From: Cohnella sp. WQ 127256
Lineage (GTDB): Bacteria; Bacillota; Bacilli; Paenibacillales; Paenibacillaceae
NCBI RefSeq assembly: GCF_024519285.1
Contig: NZ_JAMZCY010000001.1
Span: 1,736,001-1,800,000 of the forward strand
Direction of reading: 5' to 3'
DNA: 64,000 nt
Shown: positions 50,728 through 58,842 of the stretch, piece by piece
Layout of the letters: each line of letters starts with the position of its first letter
Numbering within the stretch: the stretch's first letter is position 1
Position numbers and translations under genes: made by a program
Notes under the pieces: generated by a model
The model's input: only the letters and a program-made list of their open reading frames with translations
The model's database searches: none
Told to the model about the DNA's origin: nothing

Positions 50728-51540
50728 TTACGCTACGCTCCAAGAGGCTCGAACATAACCGATCCTCATTCCAACACGTTCCATATTCCGGTGACTTTGA
50801 GAAAGAAAAGCGCATTGAGCGACGACTAACCTACAATCGCTTCTAGCTGCCTCGGAGATCCTTCTCTTCAACAAGCTTTGTTGGAAGCCTTGACTCCGAA
50901 ATTCGGGTAAAGTTGCTGCGAATGTTAACGAGGCTACGCCATCCTTCATATACATAACGCCGACAGCCGCAGCAGTTTTATCCTTGTATGCGATGTAAAA
51001 CTTCCAGCCTGGACGGTTATACAGCACTTTATTATTCGCTGCGACATGCGGGATGCCATCATTCGACAGTCCCGTACCTCTGCAATGAATCGTTGCGTAC
51101 ACTTCAATCTCATCTTCCTGAAGCTCTCGTACAGTAATCGAATCTCTATCGTCATCCTCTTCATATTGCGTCAAGTCCATGTATAGAGACGTATGGAAGC
51201 CCGACTGGTAGAAGCCCCGCTCTGATAAGCACTTCAGCAGCTTCTGTTCAACGAGAGTGGGCACAACCTCCAACTGTGGCTTTCGACCTTTTGAGCTATA
51301 GAAATCGAGGATAGGATCAATGAGATCCATGTCACTACTTCTAATCCCCTTAACCGTATTGAACGATGGCCAAGGCATCGTGCGGCTGTAGTAACAGGTT
51401 ACATTGCCTATTCGCTCAATTTCAATTCCCTCAGGATTATCTGCTCTGCTCCTAATCGCAATCATACGATCCTGCATATATTCGACTTCTGACCTTTCAA
51501 TTTCTTCGATTAACTGAATCGTAGTACAGGATAAATTCAT
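50728..51540 (-). CDS. GNAT-family N-acetyltransferase
   Basis: A 270-residue protein with a GNAT fold in its second half. The acetyl-CoA pyrophosphate loop is seen as LPEFRSQGFQQSLLKRRISE (motif A, the usual R-x-x-G-x-[GA]), preceded by VGVMYMKDGVASLTFAAT. The N-terminal 120 residues (NVTCYYSRTMPWPSFNTVKG) resemble the first lobe of larger, duplicated GNAT enzymes. It transfers acetyl from acetyl-CoA to an unknown amine. It is the single gene between two terminators or gene boundaries. Confidence 0.8.
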   Translation of the reverse strand: MNLSCTTIQLIEEIERSEVEYMQDRMIAIRSRADNPEGIEIERIGNVTCYYSRTMPWPSFNTVKGIRSSDMDLIDPILDFYSSKGRKPQLEVVPTLVEQKLLKCLSERGFYQSGFHTSLYMDLTQYEEDDDRDSITVRELQEDEIEVYATIHCRGTGLSNDGIPHVAANNKVLYNRPGWKFYIAYKDKTAAAVGVMYMKDGVASLTFAATLPEFRSQGFQQSLLKRRISEAARSDCRLVVAQCAFLSQSHRNMERVGMRIGYVRASWSVA

Positions 51541-51571
51541 TGCTTACCCCTTTCTCACGGGAAACCCCGGC

Positions 51572-53059
51572 TTACATGTTCTGAAATGCTGTAATGCTCC
51601 ATTTGCCATCAACTTTGCTCAGCTCAAAGCTAATCTTGTATATCTTATTGCTTTCTTGGAAGGTTACATTCGCAACAGTAGAATTCTCCTTCTCATCTAG
51701 CTTAATGTCTAGCTGAGCTTCCGGTTCACCGATTTCCAATATCGTATTACTGACTGCAGAATTCCACGAATCCCATGAAGGCTCTACATTTATAGCATTA
51801 GAATTTGAATATAGCTCTGCCAGTCTCGCATCTACTTCCGGAGCTTTGTCTTCATTAAGAACCTTTAAAGAAATATACTGGAGCAGAACATCTCGTGCAT
51901 TATCTGGATAGGGAGGCAACTCTACAAAAGTATGGTCAATGACAAAATCTTTATTTTCCCATACAAATGTTCGCTGCACAGGGTAATAGAATACATCATA
52001 GCTCATTCTATTTTGTACATAGCTATCATATTGGCCGTCTTTGTTAATGTCTAATAACTCGTCATCACCGACTCCTGTAGCTGAAGCGCTATAGGCAACG
52101 GGTTGAAGTTCATTATCAGCTAGCTCGTAGATTTCAAAGCCTAACAAATCTGCACCATTCGTATTCCCACAGTAAATATAAACCTTAGGCATATCCTGCA
52201 AACGTATGAGTTTGATGTCATACAAATAGTAACCACCAGAGATTAAAGGATCTACGAGTTGCTCAACCTTACCTTTAATATTATGTAAAATATAGACTTG
52301 AGAGATGGAGGAGGAATTTGCATCTTCTCCCGGAGTCCCTAATGCAACTATGATCTCCTTAACGCCATCTAAATCCAGATCCTCTTCCTCATAGAAAACA
52401 ATCTTATCCTCTGCTGAACTCACCTTGGCTATATATTCCTGAACAGGATCGGACTCAGCCCCTTGAGTAGCCGAAGACTCCTTCGAAGGCTGGATCGTGG
52501 GTTCGATTTCAGGCTCATTCGAGCTTGAAAACCCTTCATCCTCGATTTGTTCCCATTGCTTCGTAAATACATCTAATTTAATCGACAAGGACTGATTACC
52601 CTTCAGAACGTCACCATACAAATATCCATCACCGTAACCACCGGTTAGCCAATCTTTGTTGCTCGGAACGAGACCATTACTTTGCAGGATGGGATTCGCA
52701 AGCTTATAGAGCTCTATGTAATAGTCTTCCCCATTCGTAATAGCCATGAAGTTAGGTGCATCTTTAACGACTAAATTCGTTTGTGGACCCCCTGAAATCT
52801 CGTCATAGACAGTTCCAGTCTTCGCGTTAACGGCATAGGACATCCCATTGGCCCCCGACTCTTTGGGGATAAATGAGAATAGGTACTGATCTCCTTCTTT
52901 AGAAAGCTTCCAGCCTTCGATATTCATTTTGTCAGCCATAAGACGTTTAACATCTTGTTCATTTAAAGGGTATTGAATCTCATCTTGCGAGGATTGTTTA
53001 TTACAACCAACTAATACGACTATGAATACGACTATGATCAGTACGATAAATCTTCTCAT
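51572..53059 (-). CDS. Lipoprotein of unknown function
   Basis: A 495-residue lipoprotein: hydrophobic leader with lipobox LVGC (Cys at residue 19), a PepSY-like first third (WKLSKEGDQYLFSFIPKE, MSYAVNAKTGTVYDEI), a Ser/Glu/Pro-rich linker at about 185-210, and a C-terminal half with VCBS-like calcium-style repeats (EDLDLDGVKEIIVALG and LLDINKDGQYDSYV). These repeats often occur in exported proteins that sense or bind outside the cell. It is the last gene of a three-gene operon with a DUF4177 protein and a zinc-ribbon membrane protein. No enzyme motif was found. Confidence 0.65.
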   Translation of the reverse strand: MRRFIVLIIVVFIVVLVGCNKQSSQDEIQYPLNEQDVKRLMADKMNIEGWKLSKEGDQYLFSFIPKESGANGMSYAVNAKTGTVYDEISGGPQTNLVVKDAPNFMAITNGEDYYIELYKLANPILQSNGLVPSNKDWLTGGYGDGYLYGDVLKGNQSLSIKLDVFTKQWEQIEDEGFSSSNEPEIEPTIQPSKESSATQGAESDPVQEYIAKVSSAEDKIVFYEEEDLDLDGVKEIIVALGTPGEDANSSSISQVYILHNIKGKVEQLVDPLISGGYYLYDIKLIRLQDMPKVYIYCGNTNGADLLGFEIYELADNELQPVAYSASATGVGDDELLDINKDGQYDSYVQNRMSYDVFYYPVQRTFVWENKDFVIDHTFVELPPYPDNARDVLLQYISLKVLNEDKAPEVDARLAELYSNSNAINVEPSWDSWNSAVSNTILEIGEPEAQLDIKLDEKENSTVANVTFQESNKIYKISFELSKVDGKWSITAFQNM

Positions 53060-53077
53060 ATCCCGCTCCTCTAGATC

Positions 53078-53278
53078 TTAAGACTTCCTTCTCTTCATAA
53101 TGCATATCAAATCTTTGGATTGCCCTTGATACTGGCTCGTATCCACGCTGGAAACTAACTCCCAGCCCTGCTCACCAGCCTGATTTAGCACGGTTTCAAA
53201 TTCACTCTCATCTACTTTAACTCCACCCCAGAAAGTTCCTATCTTCATCTTAAGCGTTTTGTATTCCCATCTTTCCAT
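53078..53278 (-). CDS. DUF4177 domain protein
   Basis: A 66-residue protein of the small DUF4177 family: the start WEYKTLKMKIG, then LNQAGEQGWELVSSVD, the signature 'LN-x-x-G-x-x-GWELV', and a basic tail IMKRRKS. The function of the family is unknown. A strong AGGAGG site precedes the ATG. It lies 18 bases before the lipoprotein gene and 19 after the zinc-ribbon gene. Confidence 0.75.
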   Translation of the reverse strand: MERWEYKTLKMKIGTFWGGVKVDESEFETVLNQAGEQGWELVSSVDTSQYQGQSKDLICIMKRRKS

Positions 53279-53297
53279 AGTAAGCTCCTCCTTCTCT

Positions 53298-53588
53298 TTA
53301 ATCCCTAAGCTTTAATTCGCATACCGGACACATGAACTCGTTCAATGTAACCTTGTTGCCGCAGGCAGGACAATCTTCGCCTTCTTCATTACTACCAACC
53401 TCTACAATGGGTCCATCTTTCGATAACAGAGATTCCTCTTGTTTCAATCCAACAAAGTGATCTCGCAGTTCTTGAATGTTACTAGCCATCTTCGTATTAT
53501 CCATTGCAGACTGAATCACTGTGTACAAAATAACAAAGAAGACAATAGAGATTATTATCCAAATGACGATGATGATTAATGCTCCCAC
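53298..53588 (-). CDS. Small membrane protein with C-terminal zinc ribbon
   Basis: A 96-residue protein. The N-terminal helix (IIIVIWIIISIVFFVILYTV) is a membrane anchor; a coiled stretch (QELRDHFVGLKQEESLL) leads to a CPACGN...CPVCEL zinc ribbon in the last 25 residues. The start is GTG, ten bases after AGGAG. Such anchors with zinc ribbons usually act in protein-protein contact; no partner is known here. It heads the three-gene operon that ends with the lipoprotein. Confidence 0.65.
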   Translation of the reverse strand: MGALIIIVIWIIISIVFFVILYTVIQSAMDNTKMASNIQELRDHFVGLKQEESLLSKDGPIVEVGSNEEGEDCPACGNKVTLNEFMCPVCELKLRD

Positions 53589-53619
53589 AGATCAACAACT
53601 CCTTTGTTTGTTGCACCTC

Positions 53620-53875
53620 TTAGAAGCCTAGAATCCCACTAACGACTTTGATCCCCTTACCCTCTACCTCAGATGGATTAGCTTTGATATCATTTTGCAA
53701 ATAATCATAGGATAGCCATTCATAATGCTGTAGCCCTAATAATTCAGCCAACTGATCCACAGGGTTATTCTAGAACATTTCATCAAAATCATTAATGTAA
53801 AATAACTTCGTAATCTCAAGAGGAGTTACGGGGCGAGAGCGATAAGGGATTTCATGCTGGGATATCTGTAAATTT
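53620..53875 (-). pseudogene. Disrupted ORF with an in-frame stop
   Basis: The minus strand can be read for about 85 codons as a protein-like sequence (PLEITKLFYINDFDEMF, stop at 53770-53772, then VDQLAELLGLQHYEWLSYDY and on to a TAA at 53620). Codon use and amino-acid composition resemble real protein on both sides of the amber codon. No start or ribosome site was found upstream, and an in-frame TGA lies just beyond. It is probably a broken gene, though chance remains possible. Confidence 0.45.
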
Positions 53876-53921
53876 TGATCTCAAATGGTAATATTGTCAA
53901 TGCCAAAATCAGGTAGACCAT

Positions 53922-53929
53922 GTTATAAT
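53922..53929 (+). promoter_or_regulatory. Extended -10 promoter for the zinc-ribbon/DUF2628 gene
   Basis: TGTTATAAT at 53921-53929 has the TGn extension and a consensus -10. Transcription would begin near 53936, about 30 bases before the ATG at 53965. Confidence 0.55.
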
Positions 53930-53964
53930 TTTTGAGATTTATTAAGTCATTTGGAGGCAGTCAC

Positions 53965-54954
53965 ATGTTTTGTACTCAGTGTGGTAATCAATTTGAACAG
54001 AATGACCGTTTTTGTGAAAAATGTGGATTTCCGATACGTGCGAAAAACGATAATCGTGAATTCATTGATACATACGAGGAACCCCTATCATCTTCAGATG
54101 GAATTGAAGCTGAAGACTTCTATGATGACGATGAAGAGGATGAGCAAGAATATATAAACGCTCTTGTCGGAAGCAAAGCTAATGTCTATATCGAATTTTG
54201 GGATCGTAGTCGTTTCTGGAACTGGTCTGCCTTTTGGATGGGCTTCTATTGGATGCTGTATCGCAAAATGTATCTCTATTCGTTACTTACCTTAGTCGGA
54301 TTATTCATACTCATGAACGTCCTATATCGAGGCTTATTTTCATTGGATGAGAGCCTTATCCAGCACCCTCTGGAAAATGCGATATTTGCTTATCTTATTA
54401 TGAAGTTTAGTATCGGAATCATTGGAAACTCTCTTTACAAACTGCATGTCACTCGTAAAATTTCAAATATGCACAAGGAATTAGACTCTGACGAATCCTT
54501 GTCCATCAAAGATGTAACAGCCACAGGTGGCACTCATGTTGTGCTTCCCGCGCTTCTATTCTCCATTCAATTGCTTTGTTATGCGATTGTGCTATTGCAA
54601 AATGATGGAAACCCCTTTAAAAGCAGTTCAACAGAAAGAAATCAGCAACAATCCTCACAATATGCCATTCGAGATGATGGTCTTTCGGATTATGCAAGAG
54701 GGATAACGGGCGCAAATTGGGAGGATCAAGTTGGCTATGACCGATTGTTCGTCTTTGTTAACCGTATACTAAGTGATTGGCGCGAGCAGGGTGCAGATCT
54801 GGAGTTGTTAGGGAATAATCGCTCCGCGGAATCTGAGCTATGGACCCAAATGGTCATTGAATATTTCCATGAACCAGGTTATGAGGACCACACTCTGATC
54901 GATGCTATGGAATGGGTAGCAGAACAATGGCCGACACTTATGGCTTCAAGATAG
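53965..54954 (+). CDS. Zinc-ribbon and DUF2628 membrane protein
   Basis: A 329-residue protein. An N-terminal zinc ribbon (MFCTQCGNQFEQNDRFCEKC) is followed by an acidic linker, a DUF2628-type membrane region (FWNWSAFWMGFYWMLYRKMY then two or three helices, about residues 85-200) and a cytoplasmic C-terminal helical part. The family function is unknown. The ATG at 53965 follows GGAGG at seven bases; earlier in-frame codons lack a ribosome site. It is monocistronic, bounded by an extended -10 promoter and a 22-bp stem terminator. Confidence 0.75.
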   Translation: MFCTQCGNQFEQNDRFCEKCGFPIRAKNDNREFIDTYEEPLSSSDGIEAEDFYDDDEEDEQEYINALVGSKANVYIEFWDRSRFWNWSAFWMGFYWMLYRKMYLYSLLTLVGLFILMNVLYRGLFSLDESLIQHPLENAIFAYLIMKFSIGIIGNSLYKLHVTRKISNMHKELDSDESLSIKDVTATGGTHVVLPALLFSIQLLCYAIVLLQNDGNPFKSSSTERNQQQSSQYAIRDDGLSDYARGITGANWEDQVGYDRLFVFVNRILSDWREQGADLELLGNNRSAESELWTQMVIEYFHEPGYEDHTLIDAMEWVAEQWPTLMASR

Positions 54955-54957
54955 TTA

Positions 54958-55009
54958 ACACAAGATAAAAGGTCTCCCTTTATCGAGGGAGACCTTTTAT
55001 CTTGTGTTT
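54958..55009. terminator. Long perfect bidirectional terminator
   Basis: A 22-bp uninterrupted stem (ACACAAGATAAAAGGTCTCC and so on) with a six-base loop TTATCG, ended by T's on both strands. It divides the DUF2628 gene from the anti-sigma gene. Confidence 0.95.
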
Positions 55010-55019
55010 TTAACAGGAA

Positions 55020-55877
55020 TCACATTCGAAATGTTTCTTCGGATAGTAACTTACTCTCTATATCCAATGCTTCTACCTTGTACTCCCATTTCTTAATCGA
55101 ATCCCAAGTCAAGACTGCGAACCAATAGGCATTGCCTTCATCGTCTCGAACAATTTCTGCCAACTTAAATCCATTATAATTGTCGGATACACGAATCTCG
55201 GAAACATGAGGATCAATGATGGCCCCCATAAAAATGGAAATATCATTTCGTCGCGTAGGCACTGTAATTATTGTGTTCTTATAACTTTCTTCACTCATGC
55301 TACTTGAAGTCAATCCGTTATTAACCCATTGGTACTGAGTATTGTTATATAGGCCTCTTACTTGTGTGGTCCAGTCATATTCATCGACTCTTAGATACAA
55401 ATTCCCATCAGCAAATCCATTAGACGAGAAGACCAACATCTTATCCTCCCCAACACTTTCTTTATATCTCATCTCTAATCCTGAACCTTGGTGATCATCT
55501 CGATTCAGTAATTGTTGCCACTCACCATCCGTGAGAGACTTCGAGAATTGAATCTGATCATCACTCTGGCCTATAGCCTCGTCGTTGGATAATTGTGATG
55601 AAGTACCGGATACGGATTGATTTGTCGAATTCGAATTTCTTTCACTCGTCATGTTTGAATTATTCAGGTAATCCCCATTGATGAAGACAATTATAGCCAT
55701 TACAGCAAGCATACTAGCCCCTAAGAATGCGAACTTACGAGTCACAGAGATTCTACCCGTAGTAGTGGATACGGCTCGCGCCTTAATTCTAGCAGCCAAT
55801 TGGTCTGTGAACGTTCTCTTCCTCAAATGATTGCCTTGAAGCGCTTCATACCAGTCCGGATTAGATGGATGATCCAT
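55020..55877 (-). CDS. Probable membrane anti-sigma factor
   Basis: A 285-residue protein: a cytoplasmic N-terminal 45 residues (QLAARIKARAVS), one TM helix at about 48-66 (FAFLGASMLAVMAIIVFING), and an extracellular domain of 220 residues beginning with a Ser/Asn/Gln-rich linker. Its start overlaps the end of the ECF sigma gene by 17 bases, the usual arrangement for a sigma/anti-sigma pair. The extracellular domain is not one of the common zinc-binding types. It would hold the sigma factor inactive until an outside signal is received. Confidence 0.75.
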   Translation of the reverse strand: MDHPSNPDWYEALQGNHLRKRTFTDQLAARIKARAVSTTTGRISVTRKFAFLGASMLAVMAIIVFINGDYLNNSNMTSERNSNSTNQSVSGTSSQLSNDEAIGQSDDQIQFSKSLTDGEWQQLLNRDDHQGSGLEMRYKESVGEDKMLVFSSNGFADGNLYLRVDEYDWTTQVRGLYNNTQYQWVNNGLTSSSMSEESYKNTIITVPTRRNDISIFMGAIIDPHVSEIRVSDNYNGFKLAEIVRDDEGNAYWFAVLTWDSIKKWEYKVEALDIESKLLSEETFRM

Positions 55878-56409
55878 ACAGAAACTCCTCCTTCAACAAT
55901 GAAGATAATCGCTTACGTGCTCCGAACAATCTCGATTTCACCGTTCCTACAGGGATTTTCAGAATAAGCGCGATCTCTTGGAGGGAAAGCTGATGCTTCG
56001 CATGTAACACGATTACTTCTCGATACTTGATCGATAATTGAAACACCTGTCTCCAAATGTCGTTCGTCGCTTCTTCCTCTAAGAAAGATTGTTCCGCTGA
56101 GTGACTTGATTCCTTAGAGGCCATCACATCCACAAGCAGTACCTTTCGGAAAAAGGCCGTGTTTCGATAATTGTAGCTAATGTTGCGAGTGATTTTTAGA
56201 AGCCATGTTTTTACAGAAGCTTCTCCTCGAAAAGTTTCAGCATGACGGTAGGCTTGCAAAAAAACATCTTGGGCGATGTCGTCCGCCATACTGCGGTTTC
56301 TCGTTAGAAGATGGGCAAAATTCCATACGTCTTGTCCATACTGCTCCATCAATTCATCAAGAGTAACGGGATCCAGACTGGCTACGCTTTTAATATAATC
56401 ATCATTCAA
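55861..56409 (-). CDS. ECF-type RNA polymerase sigma factor
   Basis: A 182-residue sigma-70 family protein. Region 2 has QDVWNFAHLLTRNRSMADDIAQDVFLQAYR and the DNA-melting block ASVKTWLLKITRN; region 4 has YREVIVLHAKHQLSLQEIALIL and VGTVKSRLFGARKRL, the -35 recognition helix. It directs a small regulon in response to envelope or other stress signals. A candidate self-regulated promoter (56430-56457) lies upstream, and the membrane anti-sigma gene overlaps downstream, so the pair forms one operon. Confidence 0.9.
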   Translation of the reverse strand: MNDDYIKSVASLDPVTLDELMEQYGQDVWNFAHLLTRNRSMADDIAQDVFLQAYRHAETFRGEASVKTWLLKITRNISYNYRNTAFFRKVLLVDVMASKESSHSAEQSFLEEEATNDIWRQVFQLSIKYREVIVLHAKHQLSLQEIALILKIPVGTVKSRLFGARKRLSSLLKEEFLYGSSI

Positions 56410-56429
56410 CTATACTCACCTCAATAATA

Positions 56430-56457
56430 TAGACAAATGAGAACAGGGTTAGGTTCA
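56430..56457 (-). promoter_or_regulatory. Candidate ECF-type promoter (autoregulation)
   Basis: Minus strand TGAACC, 16-base spacer, TGTCTA. The boxes resemble the ECF consensus (TGAAAC and CGTC/CGTA). Transcription would start a few bases before the ribosome site of the sigma factor gene. Confidence 0.45.
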
Positions 56458-56533
56458 CAATATTGCTTCGGATGGGTTTTTTTAAAATTATACGAGGAGT
56501 AAATAATTGGGTTTGATCTGTTGATCCATATCC

Positions 56534-56980
56534 TTAACGAACATAGGCAATAACATCATTTAACCTTTCTACATCACTAACGTTAATCTTCAAGGTGGAA
56601 TTGATCTTTCCTGTTCCCCCGTAAATATAAGTATAACGGTTCATTTGTCTATCCATAATTGTCGGTAACCCATGACCTATTAAGGCGACGCTACCTACAA
56701 CACAGCCTGTAATTTGCTCTACTTCTTTCGGCTTGGCTAGCCTAATTTCGTCTATTTTTAATATTTCTTTTAACATTTCAAAATCAATTTTCCCGTAATC
56801 TCCAGAAATAATCATCGCATAATAATCCATTCCTGATTTTAATATTAACGTTGGAGCTGTTTGTCCAATCTCTATTCCGAAATAATCTGCTCCCTCTTGT
56901 GCGGATTTAATCGTAATTTCATGATTAATGAATTCATAGTCAATCTTTAATTCTTCAAGCAGAGTAACGACATCGCTCAT
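56534..56980 (-). CDS. YbaK/EbsC-family aminoacyl-tRNA deacylase-like protein
   Basis: A 148-residue YbaK-fold protein: VNHEI-like start (YEFINHEITIKSAQEGADYFG), the active-site lysine region APTLILKSG, and the GCVVGSVALIGHGLP block that binds the aminoacyl-tRNA end. These proteins edit mischarged tRNA, often Cys-tRNA-Pro or Ala-tRNA-Pro. Length and motifs are normal. The ribosome site is weak. It is not obviously joined with neighbours, which are on the same strand at small distances. Confidence 0.8.
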   Translation of the reverse strand: MSDVVTLLEELKIDYEFINHEITIKSAQEGADYFGIEIGQTAPTLILKSGMDYYAMIISGDYGKIDFEMLKEILKIDEIRLAKPKEVEQITGCVVGSVALIGHGLPTIMDRQMNRYTYIYGGTGKINSTLKINVSDVERLNDVIAYVR

Positions 56981-57037
56981 ACCCGTTCTGTCTCTCCCTC
57001 TGAATATGTCCTTTAACTCTCACGATTATCTATCACG

Positions 57038-57541
57038 TTATCGTCCTAACGAGTCAATTTCACAGTTACTTAAGACGACCGATGTTTCGATTTGTCTGTC
57101 CGGTACGTTCCAATATTCGTGCAGTAGATTTACTTTATCTTCAGTGGATACAATATGGAATCCATTTTTCTCATAAAATTTAATCGCCCATGTCGCTGAT
57201 CCCCAGGTGCCAATTAATATCGGTTTCTCTGTTTGATTCGTTAAATGAATTAACAGCTTGCTCCCTATTCCAGTGTTTCTTTGAGTTGATCTTACATAGG
57301 CATGTCTTATTAAGCACACCTTGCCCTTATCCTGTAAACCCATCACACCCGTTAATTGATGATTTGAATCCATATATCCCCAGAACACAACGTCCTCTTT
57401 AAGCTCTTGTTCCAGTTCCTCCATAGACATATAGGGCTCATGATATCGGTCATCAGGTATAATCCCCTTGTAGGCCGTAGCCGCATCATTAATAATATGA
57501 TGTAGGGTAGCTGTGTCATTATCATCACACAATCTAATCAT
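57038..57541 (-). CDS. GNAT-family N-acetyltransferase
   Basis: A 167-residue single-domain acetyltransferase. The acetyl-CoA loop is YVRSTQRNTGIGSKLLIHL (R-N-x-G-I-G), preceded by GVMGLQDKGKVCLIRHA, and followed by IGTWGSATWAIKFYEKNGFH. It uses acetyl-CoA to acetylate a small molecule or protein; the acceptor is unknown. AAGGAG precedes the ATG. Three genes of this type occur between 50.7 and 58.8 kb. Confidence 0.85.
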   Translation of the reverse strand: MIRLCDDNDTATLHHIINDAATAYKGIIPDDRYHEPYMSMEELEQELKEDVVFWGYMDSNHQLTGVMGLQDKGKVCLIRHAYVRSTQRNTGIGSKLLIHLTNQTEKPILIGTWGSATWAIKFYEKNGFHIVSTEDKVNLLHEYWNVPDRQIETSVVLSNCEIDSLGR

Positions 57542-57661
57542 TTAGGGTCTATCTCCTTTGTAATATACCTTGTTTATACGAACTACCACCCATTCAACAA
57601 CGAGGGGGAAATCTGACTTATTAAGTGGCTCCAACAGCATTCCAATTGCTTCTCCCCTCTT

Positions 57662-58117
57662 TCAACGATGTTCCGCAATGACCTTCAATTGCTCATTTCG
57701 ATGCTCTAGAAATCTTCTCATATATGTCTTTAACACGGCTCTTTCTACGATCCACCCGATAAATCCTAATGGCGCGGAGAAGGTAAGTGAGTCTGTCATC
57801 ATTGTCTTTCCCTTAAGCTCTTCAAATTTATGTTCGTGCCTCAGATTCTTGAAGGCTCCCTTCACCATCTGATCTACAAAGTAATACGGTTTGTTCATTT
57901 CCGTAATTCTAGAGGTTAGTTTCTGTCTGATCAAAAAATGAGTGGCTTGAAAGGTTACCGTCTCCCCTTCATTTATCAATCCCGTTACTGTCCCTTTAAT
58001 AGCTCTCTCATTTGTATGTTTCCAAACGGTTCTCGTATGGATTTCAATATCCCTCGCTAAGTCAAAGCACAATGCTATTGGAGCATCTATTATAATCTTA
58101 GTCTCTACTGTAACCAT
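57662..58117 (-). CDS. SRPBCC-family (START-like) protein
   Basis: A 151-residue helix-grip protein. IIIDAPIALCFDLARDIEIH is the usual beginning of the family, and VDQMVKGAFKNLRHEHKFEEL with TDSLTFSAPLGFIGWIVER matches the polyketide-cyclase-like subgroup. Such proteins bind a hydrophobic ligand in a central pocket. No enzyme activity can be named. The distance to the acetyltransferase genes on both sides is short, but no coupling is evident. Confidence 0.75.
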   Translation of the reverse strand: MVTVETKIIIDAPIALCFDLARDIEIHTRTVWKHTNERAIKGTVTGLINEGETVTFQATHFLIRQKLTSRITEMNKPYYFVDQMVKGAFKNLRHEHKFEELKGKTMMTDSLTFSAPLGFIGWIVERAVLKTYMRRFLEHRNEQLKVIAEHR

Positions 58118-58166
58118 AGGACGCCTCGTTTTCTAGGTGAAGTTAATAGAATGGTATAAGTCCCTC

Positions 58167-58739
58167 TTATTGATCTACTCTAAGGTATTGTTCGAGCCTA
58201 TTTCTTACCTCTTCCCAATCACTTCCTATAATACTGTAAATCACGTAATCCACATTGTAATATTTTTTTCTCAATACCCCTTCTTTAGTTGCTCCTAGTC
58301 TTTCAATTGCTCTCTGTGACCTTATATTTTCTGTTGACGTTACAATTTCAATTCTATCTGTTTTTAACGTTTCAAATCCATATTTCAGCATTAAATACTT
58401 CGTTTCCGTGTTCACTCTTGTTCTCCATACTTTGGACGTGTACCAGGTTGATCCGATATTAAGATTGTTGTGCTCTTCTGAAATTCTAAGAAATCGGGTT
58501 GTACCTACGAACTCATTATTTTCTTTATCAAAGACTGCAAACGGATATTGTTCTTTACGTTCACGGCCTTCTAATGCCTTATATATAAAGTTATTCATAT
58601 CTTCAAGAGAATTGATCTTTGTTGGGTAACCCCTCCATATTTCAGGGTCCCTTGAGCATGCAAATAATGGCTTCGCATGTTCATTTTCTAGAGGTACTAA
58701 TTTAACCCTTTGTCCCTCCAACCCACAAAAAGAAAACAT
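58167..58739 (-). CDS. GNAT-family acetyltransferase, RimJ/RimL type
   Basis: A 190-residue acetyltransferase. The start LEGQRVKLVPLENEHAKPLF is the RimJ/L signature, followed by FAVFDKENNEFVGTTRFLRI and the CoA-loop region VWRTRVNTETKYLMLKYGFE, then TSTENIRSQRAIERLGATKE. Members acetylate protein N-termini or small amines such as spermidine. AGGAGG precedes the ATG at 58739. It is separated from the iol operon by that operon's terminator. Confidence 0.85.
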   Translation of the reverse strand: MFSFCGLEGQRVKLVPLENEHAKPLFACSRDPEIWRGYPTKINSLEDMNNFIYKALEGRERKEQYPFAVFDKENNEFVGTTRFLRISEEHNNLNIGSTWYTSKVWRTRVNTETKYLMLKYGFETLKTDRIEIVTSTENIRSQRAIERLGATKEGVLRKKYYNVDYVIYSIIGSDWEEVRNRLEQYLRVDQ

Positions 58740-58803
58740 ATATCCTTCCTCCTCTCACTCTCAACACCATTATAAACCAATTTTTCCAAATGCTCATCCA
58801 TAC

Positions 58804-58830
58804 AAAAAAACCCCAGCAAGGGGGGTTTTT
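58804..58830 (-). terminator. Terminator of the iol operon
   Basis: Minus strand AAAAACCCCC, loop, GGGGTTTTTTT. It lies 12 bases after the iolB stop. Confidence 0.9.
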
Positions 58831-58842
58831 GCTTAATCGAAC

